Both the position numbers and the translations under genes were made by a program. This document shows, piece after piece, positions 34,928-44,375 of a stretch of DNA of 64,000 bases. Under the pieces are notes generated by a model that was not told where the DNA came from, did no database searches, and saw nothing but the letters and a program-made list of their open reading frames with translations. Origin of the DNA: Streptomyces spectabilis (lineage in GTDB: Bacteria > Actinomycetota > Actinomycetes > Streptomycetales > Streptomycetaceae). How positions within the stretch are numbered: the first letter of the stretch is position 1; the number at the start of each line of letters is the position of its first letter. The stretch is taken from positions 7,202,501-7,266,500 of the forward strand of contig NZ_CP023690.1 of the NCBI RefSeq assembly GCF_008704795.1. Direction: 5' to 3'.

Positions 34928-37087
34928 TCAGCGGCTTGTCGGGAGGGCCTCGGGGGTCTTGCCCGCGGTCCCCGGCGGCACGTGCTTCGCCGCGCCCGGC
35001 GGCACGTGCGCGCGCCCGGCGGGGGGCACCGCCTTCGGCGCGGGGCCGCCCGTCCGGCCCGTCTGCGGCGCCGACGGCAGCGTCAGGGTCACCCGGTCCT
35101 GGAGCAGCCCGGGGGAGACCCAGCCGGAGGATCTGCCGGCGTACGCGGAGCCGAACGTCTCGGTGCCGACGACGAGTTGCTGCTTCGTGCCGGTGGGCAT
35201 GGTGGCGGTCGCGGCGACACCCGCAGGCGCCCGCACGGTCACCGTGTCACCGACGCGGTACGCCGTGACGCGCCCGGCGTCGAGGGCCGCGTCCCAGGCC
35301 GCGCGCGAGCGCAGCTCCGCCCCGATGTCGGCCATGCGCAGGTTCACCAGCGGCGCGGCCTTCGTGTACAGCGCGTCGTAGGCGTCGAGCACCCGGTCCA
35401 GGACGGGGTAGGCGATGCGGTCCTCGGCGAGGTTGGACTGGTGGATGAAGTGCGGCCGCGGGTTGCCCGAGAGGGCGTGGCCGAGGGCGATGGCGGACTC
35501 CACGGGCACGATGTGGTCCTCGTACCCGGTGGTGGTGTCGAGCGGTTCGTCCAGACAGGTCGTGACCGGCGAGTTCTCGCACAGGCCGCTGCCGCCGTCG
35601 GACTTGCGGGTGTAGATCCAGTTGTACTCGTCGACCTGCTCCTCGACGCGGCCCGCGTTGTAGAAGACGTTCATCGGATAGCGCGGCACCGTCAGGGACG
35701 GGCCGAGCCGGCGCTGGCCGGGCTCGCGGGAGTTGTCGGAGCCGAGCCAGCGCACGCCGTTGTCGCGCAGCGCGGGGTCCAGGTTCGGGTTGTCCTCGGG
35801 CTGCTGCGGCAGGACGCGCAGGCCCGAGTGCTCTCCGGTGACCAACTCGCCGTCGTCGAGCGGCAGTTGATGGCGCTGTCCCCAGTGGCGGTTGCGGGAG
35901 ATCTGATCGTCGATCTCGGTGCGTGGCACGTACTTCGTACTGCCGTCCGCGTTCTTCGCGCAGGTCCAGGGCACCGCGGAGACGTCCTGCACGCAGCCGA
36001 GGAACGGGTGGTCGTAGGTGTGGTTGACCCAGCGGAAGGAGGTGCGGTCGGTGACGAGGTGGTCGGCGAGCGGGTCCTCGCCGTCGTTCTCCTCGCGGTA
36101 CAGCTCGCTGCCGCCGCCGTTGTAGGCCATGTCCAGCGGCAGGCCCCGCCGCTCGGACCACTCGGCCGCGTGGGCGGCGTCCTCGGGCGTCATCCGGATG
36201 CCGTCCTGCTCCCCCTGTCCCGGCGGGCAGTCGATGTCGCCCGGCGTGCAGTTCAGCTCCGTGTCCCAGCGGTCGTCGGAGCCGAAGACGTCGTCCACGT
36301 GCACCGCGAAGTGGTTCCGGGACGCGCCGACGCGCACGCCCTGGGTCATCCAGTCGACGACGCCCCGGGCGAGCAGCTTGAACTGCTGCTGGTGCTGGTT
36401 GTAGACGAACGTCACCACCAGCTCGCGCCGTCCGTCGTGCCGGTACTCCCCGACGAGCGAGCCGCGCCCTGAGCCGCCCGGGATCGCCGTGTCCACGTAC
36501 GGGGTGAAGTCGGCGCCCGGCGCCGGTTGCGCGAGGTGCCCGTAACTCTCGCCGACCGTCGGCGAGTTGTCCTCGAACGGCACGGCGCCGGTGAGATAGC
36601 CGAACGGGCCCCCCTTGCCCGCCGCGGTGACCTCGGCGCGGGCGCCGTCGAGCGAACCGCTGTACTCCGGTGTCCGCAGGCCCGCCTGGGGGCGGGCGTA
36701 GGTGTAGGCGTCCACCTGCGGGATGCCGTACGTCCGCTCGTACGCGGCGAGCGCGGCAGGCTCGGCCGACCCCGCGGCGAACGGGTTGTCGTTCGGCAGC
36801 ACGACGGCCTGGAACCTGGCGCGCGGTCTGCCGTCCACGGTGTCCGCGAGGAAGGCGGCGTCGATCACCGGCCGGCCGCTCTCGCGCAGGTCGACGGTGG
36901 TGAACGGGGTGCCCTGGGCGTCGAGTTCGGCGGCGATGGCGGCGGTCGCGGGGCCGCCGTCGGTCACCACCAGGACGCGTAGGTCGATGCGGGGCTGCTC
37001 CGCGGCCGCCCCTGGCGGGGCGGGCAGCGAGAGCGCGATGAGCAGAGCGCCGGCCCCGAGTGCCGCCGCCCGCGCGGTGCGATTCAT
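34928..37087 (-). CDS. Secreted Agd3-like polysaccharide deacetylase
   Basis: 719 aa. Signal peptide (1-28, ending APPGAAA), an N-terminal domain with a flavodoxin-like start (LRVLVVTDGG), then a NodB-type deacetylase. The Asp pair is in HVDDVFGSDD (265-266) and the metal-binding HTYDH is at 356-360. The architecture resembles fungal Agd3 and the PelA deacetylase region, which remove acetyl groups from N-acetylgalactosamine polymers outside the cell. The last 60 residues are Pro/Gly-rich with repeated HVPPG. ATG 37087 is chosen because it starts a normal signal peptide; the ribosome site GGAGGGG is 13 bases away. Confidence 0.8.
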   Translation of the reverse strand: MNRTARAAALGAGALLIALSLPAPPGAAAEQPRIDLRVLVVTDGGPATAAIAAELDAQGTPFTTVDLRESGRPVIDAAFLADTVDGRPRARFQAVVLPNDNPFAAGSAEPAALAAYERTYGIPQVDAYTYARPQAGLRTPEYSGSLDGARAEVTAAGKGGPFGYLTGAVPFEDNSPTVGESYGHLAQPAPGADFTPYVDTAIPGGSGRGSLVGEYRHDGRRELVVTFVYNQHQQQFKLLARGVVDWMTQGVRVGASRNHFAVHVDDVFGSDDRWDTELNCTPGDIDCPPGQGEQDGIRMTPEDAAHAAEWSERRGLPLDMAYNGGGSELYREENDGEDPLADHLVTDRTSFRWVNHTYDHPFLGCVQDVSAVPWTCAKNADGSTKYVPRTEIDDQISRNRHWGQRHQLPLDDGELVTGEHSGLRVLPQQPEDNPNLDPALRDNGVRWLGSDNSREPGQRRLGPSLTVPRYPMNVFYNAGRVEEQVDEYNWIYTRKSDGGSGLCENSPVTTCLDEPLDTTTGYEDHIVPVESAIALGHALSGNPRPHFIHQSNLAEDRIAYPVLDRVLDAYDALYTKAAPLVNLRMADIGAELRSRAAWDAALDAGRVTAYRVGDTVTVRAPAGVAATATMPTGTKQQLVVGTETFGSAYAGRSSGWVSPGLLQDRVTLTLPSAPQTGRTGGPAPKAVPPAGRAHVPPGAAKHVPPGTAGKTPEALPTSR

Positions 37088-37688
37088 TCTGGTCGTGGTC
37101 CCCTCCGCGGTCGGACCGCCGCGGTGTGGACACCGCGGGACCCGCCCCCCAACGGCACGCGCACAGATCGCGGTGCGTGTCCGTGCCACTCTGACGCGTC
37201 ACATAGTGCGACTCGGTTGGGGGTGTTGTGCCGATTCTGTGAGATCTGGCGGAAAAGAGCTGGCAACCATCGCGTGGTGTGAGAGAGGGCGCATGAGGAG
37301 GGTGGGGTTTGACGAATCGTTGACTTCTGCACGGTCGCCGGGGAGCCGTGGCCGCTCAACGGGGTCGGCTCTGCCTCGCCGCCGAAGTGGTTGGTGTGTG
37401 CAGGCGAGGGGCGTGCGCGGGGCGCGTTCAGCTAGGGACGCACTCCTGCGGCACGCTCGGGAATCGGCCACGTCCGAGGGGTTGCGGGAGACCGTGCGGA
37501 ATGCCGGAAAGCGCGTTCTGACCTGCGCGGCGCTGCGGAAGCGGGGCACGGGACTTCGGCCCCGGGGGCCGGTCCTGCGGGGGCGCCCCATTGCGCGGGC
37601 GCGGCGCGCGCTCTCCGTACCGGGCGGGCGGCGGGAATTGGTACGGACCGCAGCCCCCCTCGCTTCGACGGTTCCGCCCGCCCCCGCC
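37088..37688. other. Gene-free region between the polysaccharide locus and the flavoprotein gene
   Basis: About 600 bp. The right part of the strand must carry the promoter of the Agd3-like gene (minus strand). Relatively AT-rich patches occur near 37195-37340. Frames in both directions are Arg/Pro-rich and lack ribosome sites, so I see no gene here. Confidence 0.5.
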
Positions 37689-37722
37689 CGTCCTCCCGCC
37701 CGCGACCACGGGCGGGAGGACG
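37689..37722 (-). terminator. Terminator downstream of the flavoprotein gene
   Basis: 13-bp perfect stem CGTCCTCCCGCCC / GGGCGGGAGGACG with an 8-base loop, 14 bases past the minus-strand stop. Confidence 0.8.
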
Positions 37723-37735
37723 GGGGCGAGCCGCG

Positions 37736-39121
37736 TCAGCCGCCGGTCCTGCGGACCGCCGCCACCGCCTTGCGGGCCGCCACCAGGACGGGGTCCCAGA
37801 CGGGGGAGAAGGGCGGCGCGTACCCGAGGTCAAGTGCCGTCATCTGCTCGACTGTCATCCGGGCCGTCAGGGCCACCGCCGCGACGTCGACCCGCTTGGC
37901 CGCTCCCTCGCGCCCCACGATCTGCGTCCCGAGCAGCCGCCCCGTCCGGCGCTCCGCCAGCATCTTCACCGTCATCGGGGCCGCCCCGGGGTAGTACCCG
38001 GCCCGGCTCGTCGACTCGATGGTCACCGTCTCGTAGCGCAGGCCCACCGCCCGCGCGTCCTTCTCGCGCAGTCCCGTGCGGGCGATCTCCAGGTCGCAGA
38101 CCTTGCTCACGGCCGTGCCGACGACGCCGGGGAAGGTCGCGTAGCCGTCGCCCACGTTCGAGCCGATGACCTGGCCGTGCTTGTTCGCGTGCGTGCCGAG
38201 CGCGATGTGCCGCTGCTGCCCGGAGATCAGGTCGAGGACCTCCACGCAGTCGCCGCCCGCCCAGATCGCCCCGTCCGCGACGGGCCCGCGCACCCGCATG
38301 GAGAGGTCCGTGAGGAGCCCGCCGTGCTCGCCGAGCGGCAGCCCCGCCGCCCGCGCCAGCTCCGTCTCGGGCCGGACGCCGAGGCCGAGCACCACCACGT
38401 CCGCCGGATACTCGGCGTCCTGGGTGGCCACGGCCCGCACCGCGCCGTCCGCACCGGTGAGGATCTTCGTGACCTCCGCGTCGTTCACCATCGTGATGCC
38501 CATGCCGGACATCGCGTCGTGCACCAGGCGCCCCATGTCGGGGTCGAGGGTGGACATCGGCTGCTCGCCGCGGTTGACGACCGTCACCTCGTAGCCCCGG
38601 CGCAGGAGCGCCTCGGCCATCTCCACGCCGATGTAGCCCGCGCCGATCACCACCGCCCTGCGCCCCTCGGTGGCGGCGAGGCGGTCGAGGAGCGCCTGGC
38701 CGTCGCCCAGGGTCTGCACCCCGTGCACGCCCGGCGCGTCGATGCCGGGCAGCGGCGGCCGCAGCGGCCGCGCACCGGTGGCGATCACGAGCTTGTCGTA
38801 CGCCGTCCAGTCCTCGGCGCCCGACGCGAGGTCGCGCGAGCGCACCCGCCGCCGGGCCGGGTCGATCTCCAGGACCTCCGTCCGCGTCCGCAGATCGATC
38901 CCGCGGGCCCGGTGCTCCTCGGGCGTGCGCGCGATCAGCTCCGCGCGCTCGGAGACCTCGCCGCCGACCCAGTACGGGATGCCGCAGGCGGAGAAGGAGG
39001 TGAAGGAGCCGCGCTCGAACGCGACGATCTCCAGCTCCCCGGGCGCCTTGAGCCTGCGTGCCTGTGACGCCGCGGACATGCCCGCCGCGTCGCCGCCGAT
39101 GACCACCAGTCTTTCGCTCAT
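37736..39121 (-). CDS. CoA-disulfide-reductase-like FAD oxidoreductase
   Basis: 461 aa pyridine-nucleotide-disulfide oxidoreductase of the single-cysteine (CoADR/NADH oxidase/NADH peroxidase) group. The FAD motif GGDAAGMSAASQ is at 9-20 and the redox Cys46 in SFSACGIPY. The NAD(P) motif is VIGAGYIGVEMAEAL, the second FAD motif IWAGGDCVEV, and a C-terminal dimerisation domain follows. Probably keeps thiols (CoA, bacillithiol-like or persulfides) reduced, or reduces oxygen or peroxide. The exact activity is not decidable. Single gene with its own terminator. Confidence 0.85.
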   Translation of the reverse strand: MSERLVVIGGDAAGMSAASQARRLKAPGELEIVAFERGSFTSFSACGIPYWVGGEVSERAELIARTPEEHRARGIDLRTRTEVLEIDPARRRVRSRDLASGAEDWTAYDKLVIATGARPLRPPLPGIDAPGVHGVQTLGDGQALLDRLAATEGRRAVVIGAGYIGVEMAEALLRRGYEVTVVNRGEQPMSTLDPDMGRLVHDAMSGMGITMVNDAEVTKILTGADGAVRAVATQDAEYPADVVVLGLGVRPETELARAAGLPLGEHGGLLTDLSMRVRGPVADGAIWAGGDCVEVLDLISGQQRHIALGTHANKHGQVIGSNVGDGYATFPGVVGTAVSKVCDLEIARTGLREKDARAVGLRYETVTIESTSRAGYYPGAAPMTVKMLAERRTGRLLGTQIVGREGAAKRVDVAAVALTARMTVEQMTALDLGYAPPFSPVWDPVLVAARKAVAAVRRTGG

Positions 39122-39196
39122 GCGTCCACGCTACGTCGCCGGTCAACGCGCCCGTCGAACGCCCGCGTTGGTGCCGCCCCGCCGCCCGCCCGCGCG

Positions 39197-39241
39197 GGCG
39201 CGCCGTCCGACGCCCACCCCCGTGGCGTCGGACGGCGCGCC
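39197..39241 (-). terminator. Terminator downstream of the DUF4349 gene
   Basis: Perfect 18-bp stem (39197-39214 with 39224-39241) and a 9-base loop, 26 bases past the stop. Confidence 0.85.
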
Positions 39242-39267
39242 CTCCTCGAAGGGCCCGGCGGCCCGCC

Positions 39268-40272
39268 TCAGGAGCCGTCCGGCGTCCCGGGCGTGGCCTC
39301 CGGCGCCCCGCTCGTGCGCGGCGCGCCCGTCGTGCGCCCGCGTCCCCAGCGCAGCCACGCCGCGCCCAGGAGCGCCGCGCCCGCCACGAACGGCAGCGCC
39401 GCGCCCAGGGCCACCGCCACCCAGCGCAGCATCGTCAGGAACGCGCCCCAGCCGCCCGCGAGGGCGTCCACGACGGTCGGGTCGTCCCCGCCGTCGTCCT
39501 CGCGCCCCGCCGGGGACTCGGTGAGCGTCAGCGTGATGGTGGCGAGCGTCGTACGGTCCTTGAGCGAGGCCTGCCGCGCGAGCAGCGCCTCCAGATCCGC
39601 CTGACGGGTGCTCAACTCGCCCTCCAGGGACACGATGTCGCTGATCTTCGTGGCCTTGTCCATCAGCTCGCGCACCCGCGCCACGCTGGCCCGCTGCGTC
39701 CTGATACGGCTCTCGACGTCGACGACCTCCCCGGTGACGTCCTCGGCCTTGGCGGTGCGCGAGACGAGCTTTCCGGTGCCCTCCAGATCGGACAGGACCT
39801 GCGTGTACCGCTCCTGCGGCACCCGGAGCACGACGCGCGAGCGCTCCCTGCCGTGCCCGTCGCGGTCCGTGGTCTCGTCGCCGACCAGGCCGTTCGCCGC
39901 CGAGGCGGCCGCGCGCGCCCGGTCGAGCGCCTTCGGGACGTCCCGTACGCGCACGGTCAGGGACGCGGTGCGGATGATGTGCGGCCCGTCGATCCGCAGG
40001 CGCTCGCCGGGCTTCTTCGCCTGCCCCGCCTCCTTGCCGCCCTTGCCGCCGGGCGCCGCGGCCTTGCCGTCCCCGCCGTCCTGGTCGCCGCCCGCGCCCC
40101 CCTCGGCGAGCGCCGCGTCCCCGTGGCTCCGCCCGGACCGGGCCGCGCTGTCGCCCGAGGCCTTCTCGTCGCCGTCGTCGCCGCCCGCGCCGCACCCCGT
40201 GAGCGCGAGCGCCCCCGCGAGCAGCGCCACGGCCAGCGCCCGCGCGCCGTTGCCCGTCCTGCTCCTCCGCAT
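39268..40272 (-). CDS. DUF4349 lipoprotein
   Basis: 334 aa. Signal peptide with lipobox LTGC (Cys27), a long Gly/Asp/Lys-rich linker, then the DUF4349 domain (IIRTASLTVRVRDVPKALD onward). A coiled coil follows (about 180-240, VESRIRTQRASVARVRELMDKATKISD). One membrane segment (VALGAALPFVAGAALLGAAW) lies near the C-terminus, and a short cytoplasmic tail ends the protein. So it is anchored at both ends, with the coiled coil outside. Function unknown. ATG chosen to start the signal peptide; only a weak ribosome site is visible. Confidence 0.8.
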   Translation of the reverse strand: MRRSRTGNGARALAVALLAGALALTGCGAGGDDGDEKASGDSAARSGRSHGDAALAEGGAGGDQDGGDGKAAAPGGKGGKEAGQAKKPGERLRIDGPHIIRTASLTVRVRDVPKALDRARAAASAANGLVGDETTDRDGHGRERSRVVLRVPQERYTQVLSDLEGTGKLVSRTAKAEDVTGEVVDVESRIRTQRASVARVRELMDKATKISDIVSLEGELSTRQADLEALLARQASLKDRTTLATITLTLTESPAGREDDGGDDPTVVDALAGGWGAFLTMLRWVAVALGAALPFVAGAALLGAAWLRWGRGRTTGAPRTSGAPEATPGTPDGS

Positions 40273-40435
40273 GCCGTACCCCCGAGCTCGTCGTGACTGT
40301 GCCCCTACGACGGTCCTGGCGCCCCGGGGGTTCGGCCCGTACGGTCCCGAAGCGGTCCCGGCGCGGTCACGAACGGGACTCGCCCCCAAGGAGACGCCGC
40401 GCGGGCGCCAAGAGCCCGTCTGAGACAGTGGGGGC

Positions 40436-41926
40436 ATGCGCGCAGCGGACACACCTACAGCTCAGGAACGTGCGGGACACGCAGGTCAGGGACGTGCGGG
40501 GCACGTCGTGGTGGTGGGCGGCGGCATCGCTGGACTCGCCGCCGCGCACCGGGCGCTCGCGACCGGCTCCCGCGTGACCGTCGTTGAGGCCTCCGGCCGC
40601 GTCGGCGGCAAGCTGCTCCCGGGCGAGATCGAGGGCGCGCGGGTCGACCTCGGCGCCGAGTCGATGCTTGCGCGCCGCCCCGAGGCCGTCGCGCTGGCCC
40701 GCGAGGTGGGTCTCGCCGACGCGCTCCAGGCGCCCGCCAGCGCCACCGCCTCGCTGTGGACGCGCGGCACCCTCGTCCCCATGCCCAAGGGCCATGTGAT
40801 GGGCGTGCCCGGCGACCCGTCGGCGCTCGCCGGGGTGCTCTCCGACGACGGCCTGCGCCGGGTCGCGCGGGACGCGGAGCTGCCGCCCACCGAGGTCGAC
40901 GAGGACGTCGCGGTCGGCGCGTACGTGGCGGCCCGGGTCGGCCGCGAGGTCGTGGACCGCCTCGTGGAGCCGCTGCTCGGCGGGGTGTACGCCGGAGACG
41001 CGTACCGCCTGTCGATGCGCATGGCCGTGCCGCAGCTGTACGAGGCCGCGCGCACCCACGCCTCCCTGCTCGACGGGGTCCGCGAGATCCAGGACCGCGC
41101 GGCCGCCCGGCAGCAGACAGGACCGGTGTTCATGGGCATCGCGGGCGGCGTGGGCCGGCTGCCGCTCGCCGTCGCGGACGCGGTCCGCGCGCGGGGCGGC
41201 GAGGTCCTGCTCGACACCCCCGTGGCGGCCGTGCGCAGGACGCCCGACGGCTGGGAGGTGCGCACGGCGGACCGGCTGATCGCGGCGGACGCCGTGGTCC
41301 TCGCCGTCCCCGCCCCGCACGCCGCCCGCCTCCTCGACCCCGTCTCGCCGGGCGCCGCCGCCGAGCTGCGGAGCGTCGAGTACGCCTCCATGGCCCTGAT
41401 GACGCTCGCCTACCGGCGCGCCGACGTCTCGCTGCCCGAGGGCAGCGGCTTCCTCGTGCCGCCGGTCGACGGACGCACCATCAAGGCGTCCACGTTCGCC
41501 TCCCAGAAGTGGGGCTGGATCGCCGAGGAGAACCCGGACCTGCTGGTCCTGCGCACCTCGGTGGGCCGCCACGGCGAGGAGAAGGACCTGGAGCGCGACG
41601 ACAGCGAGCTGATCGACGTCTCCCGCGGCGACCTGCGCGACGCGGTCGGCCTGACCGCGCGGCCCGTCGCCGCCCGCGTCACGCGCTGGCACGACGGCCT
41701 GCCCCAGTACCCCGTCGGCCACCACGCGCGCGTGGCCCGCATCCGCGAGCACGTGGGCCTGCTGCCCGGGCTCGCCGTGTGCGGGGCCGCGTACGACGGC
41801 GTCGGCATCCCGGCGTGCATCGCCAGTGCGTACGCCGCGGTGGACCAGCTCCGCGGCGATTCCTCAGGGGCCGAGGAGCTGACCGCCCACCCGGTGCAGA
41901 GCCTCCACGGCGGCGCGGGAGAATAG
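40436..41926 (+). CDS. hemY: Coproporphyrinogen III / protoporphyrinogen oxidase (HemY/CgoX)
   Basis: 496 aa FAD enzyme of the HemY family. N-terminal dinucleotide motif [16 protein letters not shown] (25-40), GRVGGKL shortly after, and C-terminal FAD contact [18 protein letters not shown]. In actinobacteria this enzyme oxidises coproporphyrinogen III to coproporphyrin III. The immediate downstream hemQ supports that route over the classical protoporphyrin route. The first 20 residues look dispensable; the start could be internal. Only 4 bp separate it from hemQ. Confidence 0.92.
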   Translation: MRAADTPTAQERAGHAGQGRAGHVVVVGGGIAGLAAAHRALATGSRVTVVEASGRVGGKLLPGEIEGARVDLGAESMLARRPEAVALAREVGLADALQAPASATASLWTRGTLVPMPKGHVMGVPGDPSALAGVLSDDGLRRVARDAELPPTEVDEDVAVGAYVAARVGREVVDRLVEPLLGGVYAGDAYRLSMRMAVPQLYEAARTHASLLDGVREIQDRAAARQQTGPVFMGIAGGVGRLPLAVADAVRARGGEVLLDTPVAAVRRTPDGWEVRTADRLIAADAVVLAVPAPHAARLLDPVSPGAAAELRSVEYASMALMTLAYRRADVSLPEGSGFLVPPVDGRTIKASTFASQKWGWIAEENPDLLVLRTSVGRHGEEKDLERDDSELIDVSRGDLRDAVGLTARPVAARVTRWHDGLPQYPVGHHARVARIREHVGLLPGLAVCGAAYDGVGIPACIASAYAAVDQLRGDSSGAEELTAHPVQSLHGGAGE

Positions 41927-41930
41927 CCGC

Positions 41931-42650
41931 ATGAGTGACGACGCCCCCGCCAAGATCCCGAACGCCGGCAAGAAGGCCAAGGACCTCAACGAGGTCATCC
42001 GCTACACCCTGTGGTCCGTCTTCAAGCTGCGCGACGTCCTGCCCGAGAGCCGCCTCGGGTACGCGGACGAGGTCCAGGAGCTGTTCGACAAGCTGGCCGC
42101 CCAGGACGTCACCGTCCGCGGCGTCTACGACGTGTCGGGGCTCCGCGCCGATGCCGACATCATGATCTGGTGGCACGCGGAGACGAGCGACGAGCTCCAG
42201 ACCGCGTACAACCTCTTCCGCCGCACCAAGCTCGGCCGCGCCCTGGAGCCGGTCTGGTCGAACATGGCGCTGCACCGCCCGGCCGAGTTCAACAAGTCGC
42301 ACATCCCGGCGTTCCTCGCCGACGAGACGCCGCGGAACTACGTGAGCGTCTACCCCTTCGTGCGCTCCTACGACTGGTACCTGCTGCCCGACGAGGACCG
42401 CCGCCGCATGCTCGCCGACCACGGCAAGATGGCCCGCGGCTACCCCGACGTGCGCGCCAACACGGTCGCCTCGTTCTCCCTCGGCGACTACGAGTGGCTC
42501 CTGGCCTTCGAGGCCGACGAGCTGTACCGCATCGTCGACCTCATGCGCCACCTGCGGGCCTCCGAGGCCCGGATGCACGTCCGCGAGGAAGTGCCGTTCT
42601 ACACCGGCCGCCGCAAGTCCGTGGCGGACCTGGTGGAGGGGCTCGCGTAG
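41931..42650 (+). CDS. hemQ: Coproheme decarboxylase (HemQ/ChdC)
   Basis: 239 aa chlorite-dismutase-fold enzyme that decarboxylates coproheme to haem b with peroxide, the last step of the coproporphyrin-dependent pathway. Visible: [32 protein letters not shown] with the likely catalytic Tyr141, and [14 protein letters not shown] with the likely haem-ligand His164. The ATG is 4 bp after hemY. Length and motifs are normal for the family. Confidence 0.93.
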   Translation: MSDDAPAKIPNAGKKAKDLNEVIRYTLWSVFKLRDVLPESRLGYADEVQELFDKLAAQDVTVRGVYDVSGLRADADIMIWWHAETSDELQTAYNLFRRTKLGRALEPVWSNMALHRPAEFNKSHIPAFLADETPRNYVSVYPFVRSYDWYLLPDEDRRRMLADHGKMARGYPDVRANTVASFSLGDYEWLLAFEADELYRIVDLMRHLRASEARMHVREEVPFYTGRRKSVADLVEGLA

Positions 42651-42659
42651 GCGTTTGGC

Positions 42660-44273
42660 TCAGCGCGGGGCCGCGGCCCGCGTCCCGGGCGCCTTCGCGC
42701 GCGCCACGGACAGCGGCCGCGGCTCCGGGTGCGGCGCGCACTCCGCGTGCCGTTCCGGCAGGCGGCCCTCCAGCAAGTAGGCGTCCATGTAGCCGTTGAC
42801 GCAGGCGTTCGGGCCGCCCGCGATGCCGTGCGTGCCCGCGCCGCGCTCGGTCACCAGGACCGAGCCGAAGAGCCGCTCGTGCAGCTCCCGGGCGCCCGCG
42901 TAGGGCGTCGCCGCGTCCCGCTCGGCGGCCAGGACCAGCGTCGGCGGCAGGGTGCCCGCCGGGGCCCACACGTCCACAGGGCGCTGCCGGGGCGCGGGCC
43001 AGTAGGCGCACGGCAGGTTCATCCAGGCGTTGTCCCACGTCTCGAACGGCGCGCTGCGCGCGAGGTCCGTGTTGTCGCGGTCCCACACCGCGAAGTCGGT
43101 GGGCCAGGAGGCGTCGTTGCACAGCACCGCGGTGTACACGGCGTTGCCGTTCTCCTCCTCGGCGGCCGCTCCCGGCTTCGGCCCGGCCTGCGCGACCAGC
43201 GGCCGCGGATCGCCCTTGAGGTAGCGGGACAGGGCCGTCGCCCGCATCGGCCAGTAGTCGTCGTAGTACCCGGCCTGGAGGAACGCCGAGTGCAGCTGGT
43301 CGGAGCCGACCGTGCCGCCCGCGGGCTCGCGGGTCACCGCCGCCCGCACCTTCTCGTACGCGCGCCGCACGTCCTGTGCCGTCGTGCCCAGGCCGTACGT
43401 CCTGTCGTGCTTGGCCACCCAGGCCAGGAAGTCGGCCCAGCGCCGCTCGAACGCGGCGGACTGGTCGAGGTTGTTGGCGTACCAGATCTGCTCCGGGTCC
43501 GGGTTCACCGCCGAGTCGAACACCATGCGGCGCACGTGCGTGGGGAACAGCGTGGCGTACACGGCGCCGAAGTACGTGCCGTACGACGCGCCCATGAAGG
43601 TCAGCTTCTCCTCGCCGAGGGCGGCGCGCAGCACGTCCAGGTCCCGGGCGTTGTTGAGCGTGGTGTAGTGCGGAAGCGCGGCACCGGCCCGCTCCGCGCA
43701 GCCGCGCGCGTACGCCCGGGCCCGCTCGATCCGCTCCGCCTTGGCCGCCGCGTCCGGGTGGACCGGCGAGGAGGTGGGCGCCTTCGTGAACTCCTCCGGG
43801 TCCTGGCAGGACAGCGGCGCGGAGCGGCCGACGCCGCGCGGGGCGTAGCCGACGAGGTCGTAGGCCGCCGCCAGGCGCCGGAACTCCGGCAGCGCGCGGA
43901 CCAGCGGGAAGTACATGCCGGACGCGCCGGGGCCGCCCGGGTTGAAGACCAGCGCGCCCTGCCGCGGAACCCGGTGGCCGCCTGCCCTGCCGGTGGCCTC
44001 CGCGCGGCTGACGGTCAGCTTGATCTGCTTGCCGTCGGGGTCCGCGTAGTCGAGCGGGACCGTGACGGTGCCGCAGCGCACGGACGGCGGCAGGCCCTCC
44101 GCCGCGGGACAGGCCCCGAAGCGGACGCCCGCGGCGCGGGCGCGCTCGGCGGCGACGGCGGTGCCCCGCTCCTCCCGCGCGGGCTGCGGGAAGGGCTGCG
44201 CGGGCACGGCGACGAGGGCGGTGAGGACCAAGGATCCGACGGTTCCGTACAGGGCTGCTGCGGCTGCTCTCAT
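42660..44273 (-). CDS. Secreted alpha/beta-hydrolase, tripeptidyl aminopeptidase type
   Basis: 537 aa exported serine peptidase of the SlpD/SlpE/TAP family. Signal peptide (about 1-26), then an alpha/beta-hydrolase fold with a GGPGASGMYF oxyanion loop, the nucleophile in FMGASYGTYFG, and a C-terminal TAP-like region (LPPTLVLAAERDAATPYA, with the His in GAGTHGIAGG). It would release short peptides outside the cell. ATG 44273 gives a normal signal peptide. It converges on hemQ and follows the TIGR04222/DUF692 gene group on the same strand after a 102-bp gap. Confidence 0.87.
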   Translation of the reverse strand: MRAAAAALYGTVGSLVLTALVAVPAQPFPQPAREERGTAVAAERARAAGVRFGACPAAEGLPPSVRCGTVTVPLDYADPDGKQIKLTVSRAEATGRAGGHRVPRQGALVFNPGGPGASGMYFPLVRALPEFRRLAAAYDLVGYAPRGVGRSAPLSCQDPEEFTKAPTSSPVHPDAAAKAERIERARAYARGCAERAGAALPHYTTLNNARDLDVLRAALGEEKLTFMGASYGTYFGAVYATLFPTHVRRMVFDSAVNPDPEQIWYANNLDQSAAFERRWADFLAWVAKHDRTYGLGTTAQDVRRAYEKVRAAVTREPAGGTVGSDQLHSAFLQAGYYDDYWPMRATALSRYLKGDPRPLVAQAGPKPGAAAEEENGNAVYTAVLCNDASWPTDFAVWDRDNTDLARSAPFETWDNAWMNLPCAYWPAPRQRPVDVWAPAGTLPPTLVLAAERDAATPYAGARELHERLFGSVLVTERGAGTHGIAGGPNACVNGYMDAYLLEGRLPERHAECAPHPEPRPLSVARAKAPGTRAAAPR

Positions 44274-44375
44274 CGCGGTTCGGGACCCTTTCGCACAGGA
44301 AAGCGGTGAACTGGTGCAAAAGGGATGTTCAGCTCGGCGGTTGGTGAAGTAAAGCACCGGTCCGCCGGTGTCGGC

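Noticed and set aside
28225..37087. Complete canonical pel operon
   Set aside because: PelB, PelC, PelD and PelE equivalents are absent and the dehydratase is not part of pel; only the GT and perhaps the membrane and deacetylase parts correspond.
37199..37833. Overlapping frames in the 600-bp gap as small genes
   Set aside because: Arg/Pro-rich in all frames, no ribosome sites, and codon bias does not favour any one frame.
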